This document shows, piece after piece, positions 1 through 8,657 of a stretch of 64,000 nt of DNA. This DNA comes from Candidatus Poribacteria bacterium (GTDB taxonomy: Bacteria > Poribacteria > WGA-4E > WGA-3G): positions 31,561-95,560 of the forward strand of contig JAAXHL010000061.1 of the NCBI GenBank assembly GCA_012270865.1, in the 5' to 3' direction. Position 1 is the first letter of the stretch. Every line of letters starts with the position of its first letter. The notes beneath the pieces were generated by a model. That model was not told the origin of the DNA and did not search any database. It saw nothing but the letters and a program-made list of their open reading frames with translations. Made by a program: the position numbers and the translations under genes.

Positions 1-150
1 CCCCCTTATCAGGGGGGAATAAGATGGGAATTGCTTCGATTTGATGTGTTTAAATAATTATGGGCTTTGCTATAACACACTTTTGGATGCACTTTTGGTA
101 GGATTACAATAATTATAGAACTTAAGCAAGCAGAATGTGTAAGTCATTCT
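1..150. other. Non-coding left edge
   Basis: I see no gene here. The first 16 bases form a perfect 6-bp hairpin (CCCCCT at 1-6, AGGGGG at 11-16, loop TATC), perhaps the cut end of an element outside the window. A 14-nt string, TTTTGGATGCACTT, at 81-94 recurs at 2409-2422 between infA and the dioxygenase gene. Confidence 0.5.
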
Positions 151-190
151 ACAAAAAAATTAGGGACAGAGATTTATCATCCCTGTCCCT
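151..190 (-). terminator. Rho-independent terminator after the acetyltransferase gene
   Basis: Read on the minus strand, AGGGACAG (190-183) pairs with CTGTCCCT (169-162), an 8-bp stem, and is followed directly by AATTTTTTTGT (161-151). It lies about 55 bases past the stop codon of the GNAT gene, so it most likely ends the rsgA-GNAT transcript. Confidence 0.75.
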
Positions 191-245
191 CTCAATTGAA
201 GCGATACGCTGGGCATCCGATATACATTCAGTTTTTGCGAGAAAA

Positions 246-1076
246 TCACTCTTCAGAATCAAAGAATAATCCGAGCGGTGCGCTCAACTGGGGTGTAACA
301 CTTTGTTCATCTACCACTCTATCGCCGACCCATTCGCTGCGCTCAATCCCCATCGTGTACACCTGTCCTGCAGTATCGGCGTAACTGAGATACTGGAATC
401 CTGCATTCTCAAAACAGATGAGCGCGGGGCCATTGTCTACCAATACTTCTAAGGTGACCTGTTCAGCATCGAGTACCTCGAAGGCGTACCGGACGGTCTC
501 AATGAGTGCGTCCGTGCCGTAGCCGCGAGCGCGATAGTCTGGTCGAATGATAACGAACCGGATCGTAACTGTGTCAGCGTCGCGCTTAAGAAGGATAAAC
601 CCGATGAGGAAACGGGTCGTTCGGATTTCAATAGCGAGTGGCAGCGTTTCCGCATCGGCTGCCCAACGGTGCCAATCGTCGAGAAATGTTTCAAACGAGA
701 CCCGTGCTGTATACAGAAAGTTCCTGATGCCGGGTCGGTTGATCCACCCCCAAATTTGGCGAAGTTCGTTCTCTGTGGTCTCACGGAGGCGGATGCCGCC
801 GCTGTAGAGGCGTTCGAGTTGCCGCAATTCACTGCGGAGTCCTTCCAATTGCGCTGAGTGTTCCCCAACTTGCGCACCAGCCGTGCGAACCCTACGTTGG
901 TTCGGACGATCCATGAATTTCGCCTGTTTCACTCTATTCTGAAAGTATCCGAGTTTCCGTTCACTCCGCTCAATAATCCGTAGTAAGTTGTTAATCGCAT
1001 CCGCCCACTTCTGAAGGTCAGCGTTTGCGTCTTCTCGTGTTTCGGTCCGATCTTCTCTTATCTGAGTTTCGTTCAT
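246..1076 (-). CDS. GNAT-family N-acetyltransferase with N-terminal coiled-coil region
   Basis: A 276-residue protein. The C-terminal half (about residues 130-265) has the GNAT acetyl-CoA fold: the hydrophobic strand-rich stretch ends in the pyrophosphate-binding loop YRARGYGTDAL, matching the R/QxxGxG/A signature, followed by the typical late motif with GPALICFENAGF. The first 100 or so residues are charged and helical, probably coiled coil, and carry no recognised domain. The start chosen is ATG at 1076 because AGGAGGGG precedes it; a longer reading to 1199 has no such site. The gene begins inside the last codons of rsgA (overlap 1018-1076), so the two are probably cotranscribed. Substrate cannot be told from the sequence; protein, amino-sugar or antibiotic acetylation are all possible. 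Confidence 0.85.
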   Translation of the reverse strand: MNETQIREDRTETREDANADLQKWADAINNLLRIIERSERKLGYFQNRVKQAKFMDRPNQRRVRTAGAQVGEHSAQLEGLRSELRQLERLYSGGIRLRETTENELRQIWGWINRPGIRNFLYTARVSFETFLDDWHRWAADAETLPLAIEIRTTRFLIGFILLKRDADTVTIRFVIIRPDYRARGYGTDALIETVRYAFEVLDAEQVTLEVLVDNGPALICFENAGFQYLSYADTAGQVYTMGIERSEWVGDRVVDEQSVTPQLSAPLGLFFDSEE

Positions 1077-2010
1077 ATCTCCCCTCCTTGAATCCAGAGA
1101 TCCGGAGATAACTCTCATACCGGAGTGGATTGATATTACCGGTTTCAATTGCCATTTTGACAGCACATGCCGGTTCGTGCTGGTGTGTACATGCTGCAAA
1201 TTTACATTCTGGAATATAGGGGCGCATCTCAGGAAAATGGATATCTAAACCTTGTTCGTCATCGACTTCAAGCAATCCGAGCGTTCGGATGCCGGGCGTA
1301 TCTGCCACAAAACCGCCAAACGCAAGCGGTAGCAGCATAACTTCTGTTGTTGTATGCCGTCCTTTGTGGATACGCGCATCGACTTCACCGATACGTAATT
1401 GGAGCCCAGGTTGTAACGCATTCAGGAGAGAGGATTTCCCGACCCCAGATGAACCGACGATCGCGGAAATGTTATCTCGCATTGTCTCTCTTAACTCGTC
1501 AACACCGAGTCCCGTTACGATACTTGTATAAACTACCTTATAGCCTAATTCTTCATATAATTTTAGTTCGCGCTGTACATTCTCCAATTTCGCCAAGTCC
1601 ATTTTGTTGATACAGATGACCGGTTCTACATCAGAAGCCTCGGCAGTGACAAGGAATCTATCAAGCATCCGGAGTTTGAGCGTTGGGTGCCGGGCGGCAA
1701 AGATGATAAGCAGCATCTCTAAATTAGCAACGATGACCTGTCGCCAACCGTCCATGCGGATACGTCCAAATTGCGTTTCGCGCGGGAGACATTCCTCAAT
1801 GTAACCGTTATCCTTGGTGGGTACCGGTATCGAAATACGGACGCGGTCGCCGACTGCAATGAGATCGACGTAAGGCATCTCTTTGGTTTCATCGAGACGA
1901 CGCTTCTCTTCTTCAATCAGGTGGTGCCGTACAGTACAGGCATAGCAATCGTTGCCAACCTGTACTTCATAAGCATTACCTCTCGCTTTTATGACAATAC
2001 CTTCCATCAT
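1018..2010 (-). CDS. rsgA: Ribosome small-subunit-dependent GTPase A
   Basis: RsgA (YjeQ) is a circularly permuted GTPase that tests the decoding centre of the maturing 30S subunit. The 330-residue product shows the permuted order: OB-fold N-terminus, then G4 NKMD, then G1 GSSGVGKSS, the switch region GRHTTT, and G3 DTPGI. The C-terminal zinc motif is visible as C-x4-C-x-H-x5-C in the segment CKFAACTHQHEPAC. The C-terminal tail is Arg/Lys-rich, as expected for an rRNA-binding end. ATG at 2010 is preferred over GTG at 2019 because AGGTGA lies 6 bases upstream. infA lies just upstream on the same strand, which makes a small translation-linked operon. Confidence 0.97.
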   Translation of the reverse strand: MMEGIVIKARGNAYEVQVGNDCYACTVRHHLIEEEKRRLDETKEMPYVDLIAVGDRVRISIPVPTKDNGYIEECLPRETQFGRIRMDGWRQVIVANLEMLLIIFAARHPTLKLRMLDRFLVTAEASDVEPVICINKMDLAKLENVQRELKLYEELGYKVVYTSIVTGLGVDELRETMRDNISAIVGSSGVGKSSLLNALQPGLQLRIGEVDARIHKGRHTTTEVMLLPLAFGGFVADTPGIRTLGLLEVDDEQGLDIHFPEMRPYIPECKFAACTHQHEPACAVKMAIETGNINPLRYESYLRISGFKEGRYERNSDKRRSDRNTRRRKR

Positions 2011-2095
2011 TAGATTCACCTGCGGAAGTTTTTACACTACAGACGGGGTTAAAGGGCGCGCGGTTGACCGAAACTGCGCACCCTCAAGCGATCGC

Positions 2096-2362
2096 CTATG
2101 TGCCGGGATTCCGCCAGACAATACGGCCGCGCGTTAGGTCATACGGAGAAAGTTCAACGGTCACATGATCACCGGGCAGCACCCAGATTTTGTGCTGCAT
2201 CAGTTTGCCTGCAAGGTACGCAACGACTTTGTGGTCGTTCTCCTCTAATTTAACATGAAAGAGGTTACCGGGTAAGGATTCCATGACGATCCCTAAGACG
2301 CGGATTGCAGTGTCTTTATTAAGAGATTCATGAGTTTCTGGGGATGTTCTTTCTTTTTTCAT
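2096..2362 (-). CDS. infA: Translation initiation factor IF-1
   Basis: IF-1 binds the ribosomal A site during initiation. The 88-residue product carries the complete S1-like OB fold, including [10 protein letters not shown], the loop [14 protein letters not shown], and the end LTRGRIVWR, all typical of IF-1. It has about 18 extra charged N-terminal residues compared with the usual 72-residue protein. The start ATG at 2362 follows AAGGAG. In many bacteria infA sits in the spc/alpha operon next to rpmJ; here it is paired with rsgA some 35 kb away from rpmJ. No second infA is seen in the window, so this is probably the working copy. Confidence 0.95.
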   Translation of the reverse strand: MKKERTSPETHESLNKDTAIRVLGIVMESLPGNLFHVKLEENDHKVVAYLAGKLMQHKIWVLPGDHVTVELSPYDLTRGRIVWRNPGT

Positions 2363-2447
2363 CTGAATTTTCTCCTTTTTTAATAAATGTTATTTTACTT
2401 TTACACGCTTTTGGATGCACTTAACTAACGTTTTATTCAGAAAAAAG

Positions 2448-2476
2448 TTGACATGAGACGTTGAAAGTTGTAAAAT
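2448..2476 (+). promoter_or_regulatory. Sigma-70-type promoter of the dioxygenase gene
   Basis: TTGACA (2448-2453), a 17-base spacer and TAAAAT (2471-2476). Transcription would begin near 2483, about 50 bases before the chosen start codon at 2533, which argues against the longer reading that starts at 2461. Confidence 0.8.
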
Positions 2477-2532
2477 ACGTCTATGGAAGTATCTATTTCG
2501 GCTTTTTCCATAAAAGGAGGAAAACAAGGACA

Positions 2533-3336
2533 ATGAGCCAAGCCTTACCTCTCGTTGCCTATCCGGACCTCGAAAACCGCGTGAAAGCGATGGAAGATGA
2601 TGGGTACGCCTATCTTCCGAAAGTTATTGACGCTGGCGAACTTGCCGAACTTCGCGCAGCGATGGATCGGCTAACAGCACTCCCAGAAAGCTTTGATCGG
2701 CACAGTGTCCCAGAAAACGGAAGCGGTTTTCTTAACAAGCATATCAATAACGCCTTCAACCGGGACCCGGTCTTTCTGCGATACTTAGATAAATCGCCAG
2801 TCATCGAATTGGCAGAGGCGGTTCACGGTGCCGATTGCCACGTCATCGGCATGACGGCTTGGATAACGGGGCCGGGGCGTCCTGACCAAGGGCTGCACAC
2901 TGATTGGCTTCCGATCTCGCTGCCTGCAGATATTTTAGAAGACCCGCGCGTTAAGGTCCCCATTTTTATCACAACGGCGCACTATTATTTAGATAACCTC
3001 TACGAAGACCTCGGGCCGACGAAGTTCGTTCCGGGCAGTCATCTATCCGGACAGCGACCCGATGGCGAAACGGAATGGAAAGGTGCTGAAGCACAGAGTA
3101 TCCTTTGTAATGCCGGTGATGTCGTGCTTTTTCGCAGTGAGGTTTGGCATCGCGGCACAGCAAACCGTAGTAATCAGACGCGCTACCTATTACAAGTCCA
3201 TTACGCGAACCGAATGATAACACAGAAATTCCCGCCCTACCTGAACCGGTTTCAGTTTGATACAGCGATCCTGGAACAGGCGACGGAACGTCAACAACGT
3301 CTGATGGGTAACCATCGCCCGGGCGCCTACGATTGA
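2533..3336 (+). CDS. Phytanoyl-CoA dioxygenase (PhyH) family protein
   Basis: A 267-residue Fe(II)/2-oxoglutarate-dependent oxygenase. The iron-binding facial triad is visible as H122 and D124 in GLHTDWLP and distal H206 in EVWHRGT; R217 is placed to hold 2-oxoglutarate. The segment GPTKFVPGSHL is characteristic of the PhyH jelly-roll core. ATG at 2533 is chosen because AGGAGG lies just upstream and the promoter at 2448-2476 excludes the earlier start. Proteins of this family hydroxylate lipids or small natural products; the substrate here is unknown. A second, divergent member is encoded at 50687-51538. The next gene, an EamA transporter, follows after about 50 bases and may be cotranscribed. 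Confidence 0.92.
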   Translation: MSQALPLVAYPDLENRVKAMEDDGYAYLPKVIDAGELAELRAAMDRLTALPESFDRHSVPENGSGFLNKHINNAFNRDPVFLRYLDKSPVIELAEAVHGADCHVIGMTAWITGPGRPDQGLHTDWLPISLPADILEDPRVKVPIFITTAHYYLDNLYEDLGPTKFVPGSHLSGQRPDGETEWKGAEAQSILCNAGDVVLFRSEVWHRGTANRSNQTRYLLQVHYANRMITQKFPPYLNRFQFDTAILEQATERQQRLMGNHRPGAYD

Positions 3337-3387
3337 TCGTGCGATCCCCCAAAGCACATCAACTCTCAATGAGGATAACAGTACCCT

Positions 3388-4308
3388 TTGCATAGAAACG
3401 AGACGACTGAAACGCCGCCAAGACAAAACGTTATTAGCGAGGAGCCGCATGGCAAGATAATTGCCCTCAGTCTCCTCCTCGCTTTTCTCTGGGGTGGCAA
3501 CTCACCCTCAATAAAAGTCGGTTTACAAGATTTCCCACCGATGGCATTGGCGTTCTTTCGCTTTGTGATAGGTCTTGTGATTGTCAGCGGTTGGTCGTTT
3601 TATCGTCGTGTCTCATTCGGTCTGCGCCGTGGTGAATTTTCGCGATTGCTGCTCCTGACGGCAATTTTCATACTCCAAATTATCTGCTTAAACACCGGCA
3701 CGGAACTCACGACAGCCTCGCGCTCAACGATTTTTATTAATGTCTATCCGTTTTTCACTGCCCTCTTTGCGCATTTCTGGATTCCCGGTGAACGGCTCTC
3801 TGTTCCAAAGACATTGGGTATTATTGTCGCTTTCAGTGGTGTCTTCATAACCGTTGCCCCGAATCTCGGAGAAGGCGAAACAAGTATCCTCGGCGATATT
3901 CTTGTCCTTATTAGTGGTTGTTTCTTGGGGCTGCGTGTGGTGGTAACAAAACTCCTCGTCCAATCGATTCATCCCTACCGACTTCTCGTCTGGTATTTAA
4001 GTTTGAGTCTCCCGTGTTATGCCGCAATGAATTTGATACTCGAGCGGGGTGCCCCGATGCAGTTGACACTTTCAAGTGCTATCGCACTCCTCTATCAAGG
4101 CGGTGTTATCGCTGGTTACTGTTTCTTGGCGTGGACTGCTATATTGGAAAGATATAGTGCGAGTAAACTGGTGGTACTTTTCTTTGCAACGCCGTTGTCG
4201 GGTGTCTTGTTCAGCTATCTCGTCTTAGGTGACGAACTCACAATTAGTCTGCTCATCGGTGCAGTTCTCGTGGCAGGTGGGATTTATTTGGTAAATATGC
4301 GACGTTGA
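3388..4308 (+). CDS. EamA/DMT-family transporter
   Basis: A 306-residue inner-membrane protein with about ten hydrophobic helices arranged as two EamA repeats, the hallmark of drug/metabolite transporters of the 10-TMS type. The early motif FLWGGNSPSIKVGL with FFRFVIG in the next helix is typical of the first repeat. The only available start in frame is TTG at 3388, with GAGGA about 12 bases before it; a stop codon at 3376 closes the frame upstream. Members export amino acids, nucleobases or small drugs; the substrate cannot be read from sequence. It follows the dioxygenase gene closely, so it may move that enzyme's product or substrate (inference). Confidence 0.9.
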   Translation: MHRNETTETPPRQNVISEEPHGKIIALSLLLAFLWGGNSPSIKVGLQDFPPMALAFFRFVIGLVIVSGWSFYRRVSFGLRRGEFSRLLLLTAIFILQIICLNTGTELTTASRSTIFINVYPFFTALFAHFWIPGERLSVPKTLGIIVAFSGVFITVAPNLGEGETSILGDILVLISGCFLGLRVVVTKLLVQSIHPYRLLVWYLSLSLPCYAAMNLILERGAPMQLTLSSAIALLYQGGVIAGYCFLAWTAILERYSASKLVVLFFATPLSGVLFSYLVLGDELTISLLIGAVLVAGGIYLVNMRR

Positions 4309-4369
4309 TAGGCTTAGATCATCTGCTATCATAAACCCCTGCATCCGAAAGACATAGGAGAAAACACAG

Positions 4370-4711
4370 ATGGACGGACACATTACATTAGAGGGTTCCG
4401 ATGATAAGGTTGATTTGAAAAAAAAGGAGACTGAGGTACGCAGAGAAAATAGTGTCTATTTCCATATTCGACGGCTTTCGGACGCGACACTCCATCAGGG
4501 CATCATGCACCCGAATGGGGTCTGTTGGGTCTTCGACGCTTACGATGCCGACTACAACCCGGTCTCTGTGAAGCGGAGGCACATGTTCGAGCTGATCCTC
4601 GATGCCGAGGTTGGGAGTATTGAGTTCGCGACCGATGATGTCAACAACTACGCCGATCGGTTCCCGGAGATCTTCGCTGACACCGACGACGCAGACAGGT
4701 TTCATTGCTGA
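4370..4711 (+). CDS. Hypothetical acidic 113-residue protein
   Basis: I do not recognise the family. The start is well supported: ATG at 4370 follows ATAGGAG. The N-terminal 30 residues are highly charged; the middle (about 28-75) is rich in aromatic residues and histidine, with SVYFHIRRLSD and GVCWVFDAYDADYNP, and looks like a compact beta domain; the last 30 residues are strongly acidic. No signal peptide or membrane segment. It converges on the PIN-domain gene with only 8 bases between the two stop codons. Confidence 0.65.
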   Translation: MDGHITLEGSDDKVDLKKKETEVRRENSVYFHIRRLSDATLHQGIMHPNGVCWVFDAYDADYNPVSVKRRHMFELILDAEVGSIEFATDDVNNYADRFPEIFADTDDADRFHC

Positions 4712-4719
4712 ATTTCAAA

Positions 4720-5217
4720 TTACGAATTGATAAGAACATCTAAGGCCGTTTGACTACCAGCATTAGGATCGAATGTCCGTAACCTTTCACTTTTTGCAGC
4801 TCCCAACAGAGCCTGATCATTACTCACCAAGATTAAATCATGTCCATCTACCCTCAGTTCATTCGCTTTATCCAATGCGCATTGGAGGATATATGCATCA
4901 CTACTGTTAATAGGGTAATCGTGAATGAGTTGTCTAGCAGCCTCCTTTTGATCAATGGTGGCATGCACCTGCACTATCTCGGTACTATTAACGACTTCCG
5001 CCTCAAATTGCTGAATTGCTTGATTGAATTCTGATACGGTAATTTCTGCTCTATTTCTTTTTTTAACGATGACGAAGCGAGTTTCGTCCATACTATCGAA
5101 AAGGCAAATCATTCGCTCCGCAGAAACGCGCCTGAAAAGATGGTTGATAATCGGGGTGCCTCTTTCTGTCACGTACTGTTTCGCTATAGCATTCGCATCT
5201 AACCAAAAATAAATCAC
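4720..5217 (-). CDS. PIN-domain (VapC-like) nuclease
   Basis: A 165-residue protein with the PIN fold acidic quartet: D7 in WLDANAIAKQYV, E45 in DSMDETRF, D107 in NSSDAYIL and D134 in VSNDQALL. PIN nucleases cleave RNA and many are VapC toxins. Translation would begin at GTG 5217, with GAGGAG upstream. The start is 20 bases past the stop of the 1119-residue gene, so the two are very likely cotranscribed. No partner resembling a VapB, Phd or MazE antitoxin is encoded next to it, which is unusual for a plain toxin-antitoxin pair. It may instead be the RNase effector of the upstream cassette (inference). Confidence 0.85.
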   Translation of the reverse strand: MIYFWLDANAIAKQYVTERGTPIINHLFRRVSAERMICLFDSMDETRFVIVKKRNRAEITVSEFNQAIQQFEAEVVNSTEIVQVHATIDQKEAARQLIHDYPINSSDAYILQCALDKANELRVDGHDLILVSNDQALLGAAKSERLRTFDPNAGSQTALDVLINS

Positions 5218-5237
5218 GCGGGCTGCTCCTCATTATC

Positions 5238-8200
5238 TCAATTCTGATTTTCATCATAAAGAGCCCTTAAGAAGTCAAACCCGGCTGCACTGTATAGATT
5301 GCAAATTCGGTCAGCAACTTCCGTGTGCCCTGTTCTATACAGAGCACGGATGATTTCCTCAATATGTTCATGATCGTGGTACGGATAGACGTTATGCGTT
5401 AGCATTCCCAAATAAATATCTCCCACTTCCGCTGGGGTTTTGGTGGCGTGCGGCAGCAGATCCTCAACGAAAAATGCAGAATCGGTAAGTCCTCTGATGT
5501 ACTGCGTAGACATTTTTAGCCATTTCAGCACCTCCCCATCTATTTTGTCAACGAGTGCTACCCATCCCGACAAACGAGATAAAACTTCTCCGTATTTCTC
5601 TACATCGTCCTTTTGGGAAAGGGATTCATATAAAGCACGCCACGTCGGTCTGACTTTTGCCTTCATTTTTTCTGATAGGTCATCCCTTTGTCGCCAGAAA
5701 AAATGAACTAAATATGATAGGAAATTTGGGTTGTCACTGTTTATCAACTGATAAATGAGACTATTTTTGTCCTGTAAAGTTTCACTATCCTCTATCCAAC
5801 CTGTACAGACATGTGCAACAAGCCTCTCCTGTACTTCCGTATTAGTAAAATCAGTGTTTATCCCTTTTTGATAGTGTCCATGTGCCTTAAGTAGACGATA
5901 TAACTCCTCGCGGATGTCGGAATAAAATAAATATCCCGAAAAAGCCACTCGCCAATAATTTTCTTCTTGTTGAGGAAAAATGTTGTCTATGTTGCTAATG
6001 ACCCATTCTTTATCAAGATATAGGAGATTTGGTAAATAAGCACCAAGGGCAAAAGAAAATCCAATAGAAGGCTCAATGCTTCTGTCCAGTCTATTGGTGA
6101 ATTCCGTTTTGATAGAAAGAGGCCAACGACTGCCTTGTTTGATATTGTTAGTACGGGCAAACCGTAAAGCGTAGTCTACCATCGCTGTGAACATTTTACC
6201 CTTGACTGAATTCAGAAAAGTGAGAGGTAAATCTACAGTATGCCCTGCAGTAACAACACCTTCGGATTTAACATTTTCTCCTACAAGTATTAAAAGGATT
6301 TCCTCGGCAAGAGGCAAGAGCTGCACATCAAATGCATATTTATCATTTTTTGTTCCAGCTGTCACCAAATCAGCTACGACAGATAGAACCCAATCCCTAT
6401 AGTTTAAGCCGGTTTCGTATTGTTCACCCCAAAACCGTTCTGAAGAAAGAAGTTGATGGATAAATTCCAGCAACGCCGCCCAATCAAAATCCTTTTTATC
6501 GCGCCATGCATCCAGAAATCCGTATAATAACGAATGTTGATAAAAATTCTTGACCTCTTGAAAGGATTGTAAGTCATCCGTAAACCGCTGTGGATTTGTC
6601 CCAACACACTCTTTTAGTGTCCTTGCTAATCCTTCTTCAGTTGGATCCGATCTTCTGACTATGACTTCGTGTTCCTTAAACTCAACGAGGTATTCAGCAA
6701 TTTGCGTATTTGACAGGGCAGACAGTTCTTCAACAGTTAGTGGACTCGAACTTCCTGCCCAAATTTCAATATTGAAAAGAGACCCCGGATTTTCAAGTTT
6801 CGCTGGGTTTATCTGCTCATACTTCTGATAAGCAGATAAAATCTCTGCGTTGCCTGTTTCTAAAAGAGCAGATAACCACTCACGTTTTCTGTAAGCAACT
6901 TGTTTAGTACGAATATCATCACCCTCAGTAACTTCCATATCTTGTTGTGATTCTATCCAATGCAGGACCCTACCTAGCTCGCCTTCATTAAAAACGAGGC
7001 AATTGGCTTGAAGCAGCTGGTATATTTCAGGTTTCAGAGGTGTTTCGTTAAGCGGGTTACCTTGCCAATCCCAAAATAGATGTTTCAAATCCTCATAACG
7101 GTGTGTGATAGCATTGAGCGCAATCCGCCCGAAAATAGATAGAGCTTTTCTTTTCAAAGGCTCATCGCAATTTACGGCCAATCCCTCTTGTAACAAATCC
7201 TTTACTATTTCTTCAATGCTATTATCAAATTTAATAGACCGTAGCAAACCAGCGATAAAACCAACCAATAGCTCAGCATAACGTCGGTGAGGATAATCGG
7301 ACAGGTCGTTGTCAATCTTGTTTATAACATTAAATGAATATGCTCCGTCATTGATAAGTGCTCGGATTCGCTTGCATCCAATCCACACAGTTTCAATTCC
7401 ACATAATTTTTCGATAGCTTGTTCGTTTTTCTGGAGGGAATTCCATAACCAGTACTCATCCATAACAGATCTTATATTACGATGGATAACTTCGGCCTCA
7501 AGCATATCTTTAAGCAGCAGGAGAGTCAGTTCTTTGGCATTTCCATTAAGAAGTTTTGGCAAGACTGTTTCACCGATTGCAGAGTGTACTAATGTGGTCC
7601 CTACTCTGGATTTTAATGCAACGCCAATGAACGTTATGTGCCGAGGTTCTATTCTCTCTATAGGAAGGGCACAAAGAATTTGGATGACTCGCCAATCCGT
7701 GTGATCACTCGCTATACTTTCTCCAATGTCATTAGTGTAATCAACTATGGTATCAACAATGTCAGCAAGAATGTTGACAGTTTCCTCACAAGGTGATTCC
7801 TGGGTGTGAGTGGCAACCTTCTCGACGTACTTCAAAGCATGCCAAACAGAAGAACGGTAGTATTCAGACTGATCAGGACCATCTGGACGAGTAGATCTAT
7901 TTTTGGGATCGAACCATCCCGTATCTCTTAGGTCTTTCAGCCAGACCGGAGAGTCCAGTTTATTAAAGAAATAGGCGTATCTGACTTCGGATTTTAATAG
8001 ATTAGGCAGTGTTTTTATTATTTTTTTCGTTGGTTTCTCGTAGGCAAGGAGGCGATCTACTCTGTTAAGGAAATTAAAATGGTTTCCTACCAAATCCATC
8101 AAGACCTCTTCAAATTCATGCCACAGCGGAACAAAAACCTCCTTTGCTCGTGGGGCTTCCCACACACCGTGCCGATGGGCAAATTCATGAAATTGAGTGG

Positions 8201-8597
8201 CAACACTTATCCACTTCTTAGCAAGTGGGTCGACTAAATCATCAATGCCCAATGCCGCCAGAATTGAAGCAATATGCCCTCTGCGTCCGCTGAAGTTACC
8301 CAAATCTGCTTTTTTCAATTGTCCTTGGATTTGCCGTTTCTCCTCATCCGTTGACAGTACATCCCTTAAACCGCCCTCAATTTCCCGAGCGATATGTGCT
8401 AAAAGATAGGAAGAAGTTTCTATATCCTCATTTTGTAGCACTTTCACACCAGATAGATAAAACGCAGCGATTTCGGGACCGATAGCCTCCAAATTCCGAT
8501 AAATTTCAACCTGCCGGGGAGACATCCTTAGATCCTGATTGTGGAAAATATCTGGAGTCTGCGATAAGTCTTGTTCTTTGCCAAATTCGCTTTTCAT
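5238..8597 (-). CDS. Large helical protein of unknown function in the nuclease-methyltransferase cassette
   Basis: A 1119-residue cytosolic protein that I do not recognise. No signal peptide, no membrane helix, no Walker A loop and no obvious nuclease motif is visible. Almost the whole length reads as amphipathic helices with regularly spaced Leu, Trp and Tyr, as in HEAT- or TPR-like solenoids. The start is ATG at 8597, preceded by GGAGGAGGT; a TTG in frame at 8618 lies inside that ribosome site. The gene begins about 60 bases past the nuclease-methyltransferase stop and runs up to the PIN gene. It appears more AT-rich than the ribosomal genes in this window. Large alpha-solenoids are common in phage-defence loci as sensors or scaffolds; applying that here is inference. 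Confidence 0.85.
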   Translation of the reverse strand: MKSEFGKEQDLSQTPDIFHNQDLRMSPRQVEIYRNLEAIGPEIAAFYLSGVKVLQNEDIETSSYLLAHIAREIEGGLRDVLSTDEEKRQIQGQLKKADLGNFSGRRGHIASILAALGIDDLVDPLAKKWISVATQFHEFAHRHGVWEAPRAKEVFVPLWHEFEEVLMDLVGNHFNFLNRVDRLLAYEKPTKKIIKTLPNLLKSEVRYAYFFNKLDSPVWLKDLRDTGWFDPKNRSTRPDGPDQSEYYRSSVWHALKYVEKVATHTQESPCEETVNILADIVDTIVDYTNDIGESIASDHTDWRVIQILCALPIERIEPRHITFIGVALKSRVGTTLVHSAIGETVLPKLLNGNAKELTLLLLKDMLEAEVIHRNIRSVMDEYWLWNSLQKNEQAIEKLCGIETVWIGCKRIRALINDGAYSFNVINKIDNDLSDYPHRRYAELLVGFIAGLLRSIKFDNSIEEIVKDLLQEGLAVNCDEPLKRKALSIFGRIALNAITHRYEDLKHLFWDWQGNPLNETPLKPEIYQLLQANCLVFNEGELGRVLHWIESQQDMEVTEGDDIRTKQVAYRKREWLSALLETGNAEILSAYQKYEQINPAKLENPGSLFNIEIWAGSSSPLTVEELSALSNTQIAEYLVEFKEHEVIVRRSDPTEEGLARTLKECVGTNPQRFTDDLQSFQEVKNFYQHSLLYGFLDAWRDKKDFDWAALLEFIHQLLSSERFWGEQYETGLNYRDWVLSVVADLVTAGTKNDKYAFDVQLLPLAEEILLILVGENVKSEGVVTAGHTVDLPLTFLNSVKGKMFTAMVDYALRFARTNNIKQGSRWPLSIKTEFTNRLDRSIEPSIGFSFALGAYLPNLLYLDKEWVISNIDNIFPQQEENYWRVAFSGYLFYSDIREELYRLLKAHGHYQKGINTDFTNTEVQERLVAHVCTGWIEDSETLQDKNSLIYQLINSDNPNFLSYLVHFFWRQRDDLSEKMKAKVRPTWRALYESLSQKDDVEKYGEVLSRLSGWVALVDKIDGEVLKWLKMSTQYIRGLTDSAFFVEDLLPHATKTPAEVGDIYLGMLTHNVYPYHDHEHIEEIIRALYRTGHTEVADRICNLYSAAGFDFLRALYDENQN

Positions 8598-8657
8598 ATT
8601 TCGTTTTACCTCCTCCAATTCTCATACCAACATTTTAACACATTTTCAAGCCAAACA

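Noticed and set aside
449..877. 142-codon antisense-frame candidate within the GNAT gene
   Set aside because: It lies on the same strand in another frame inside a supported gene, without a ribosome site or recognisable domain.
2461..2532. 24-residue N-terminal extension of the first dioxygenase
   Set aside because: It would begin inside the promoter, and the ribosome site favours ATG 2533.
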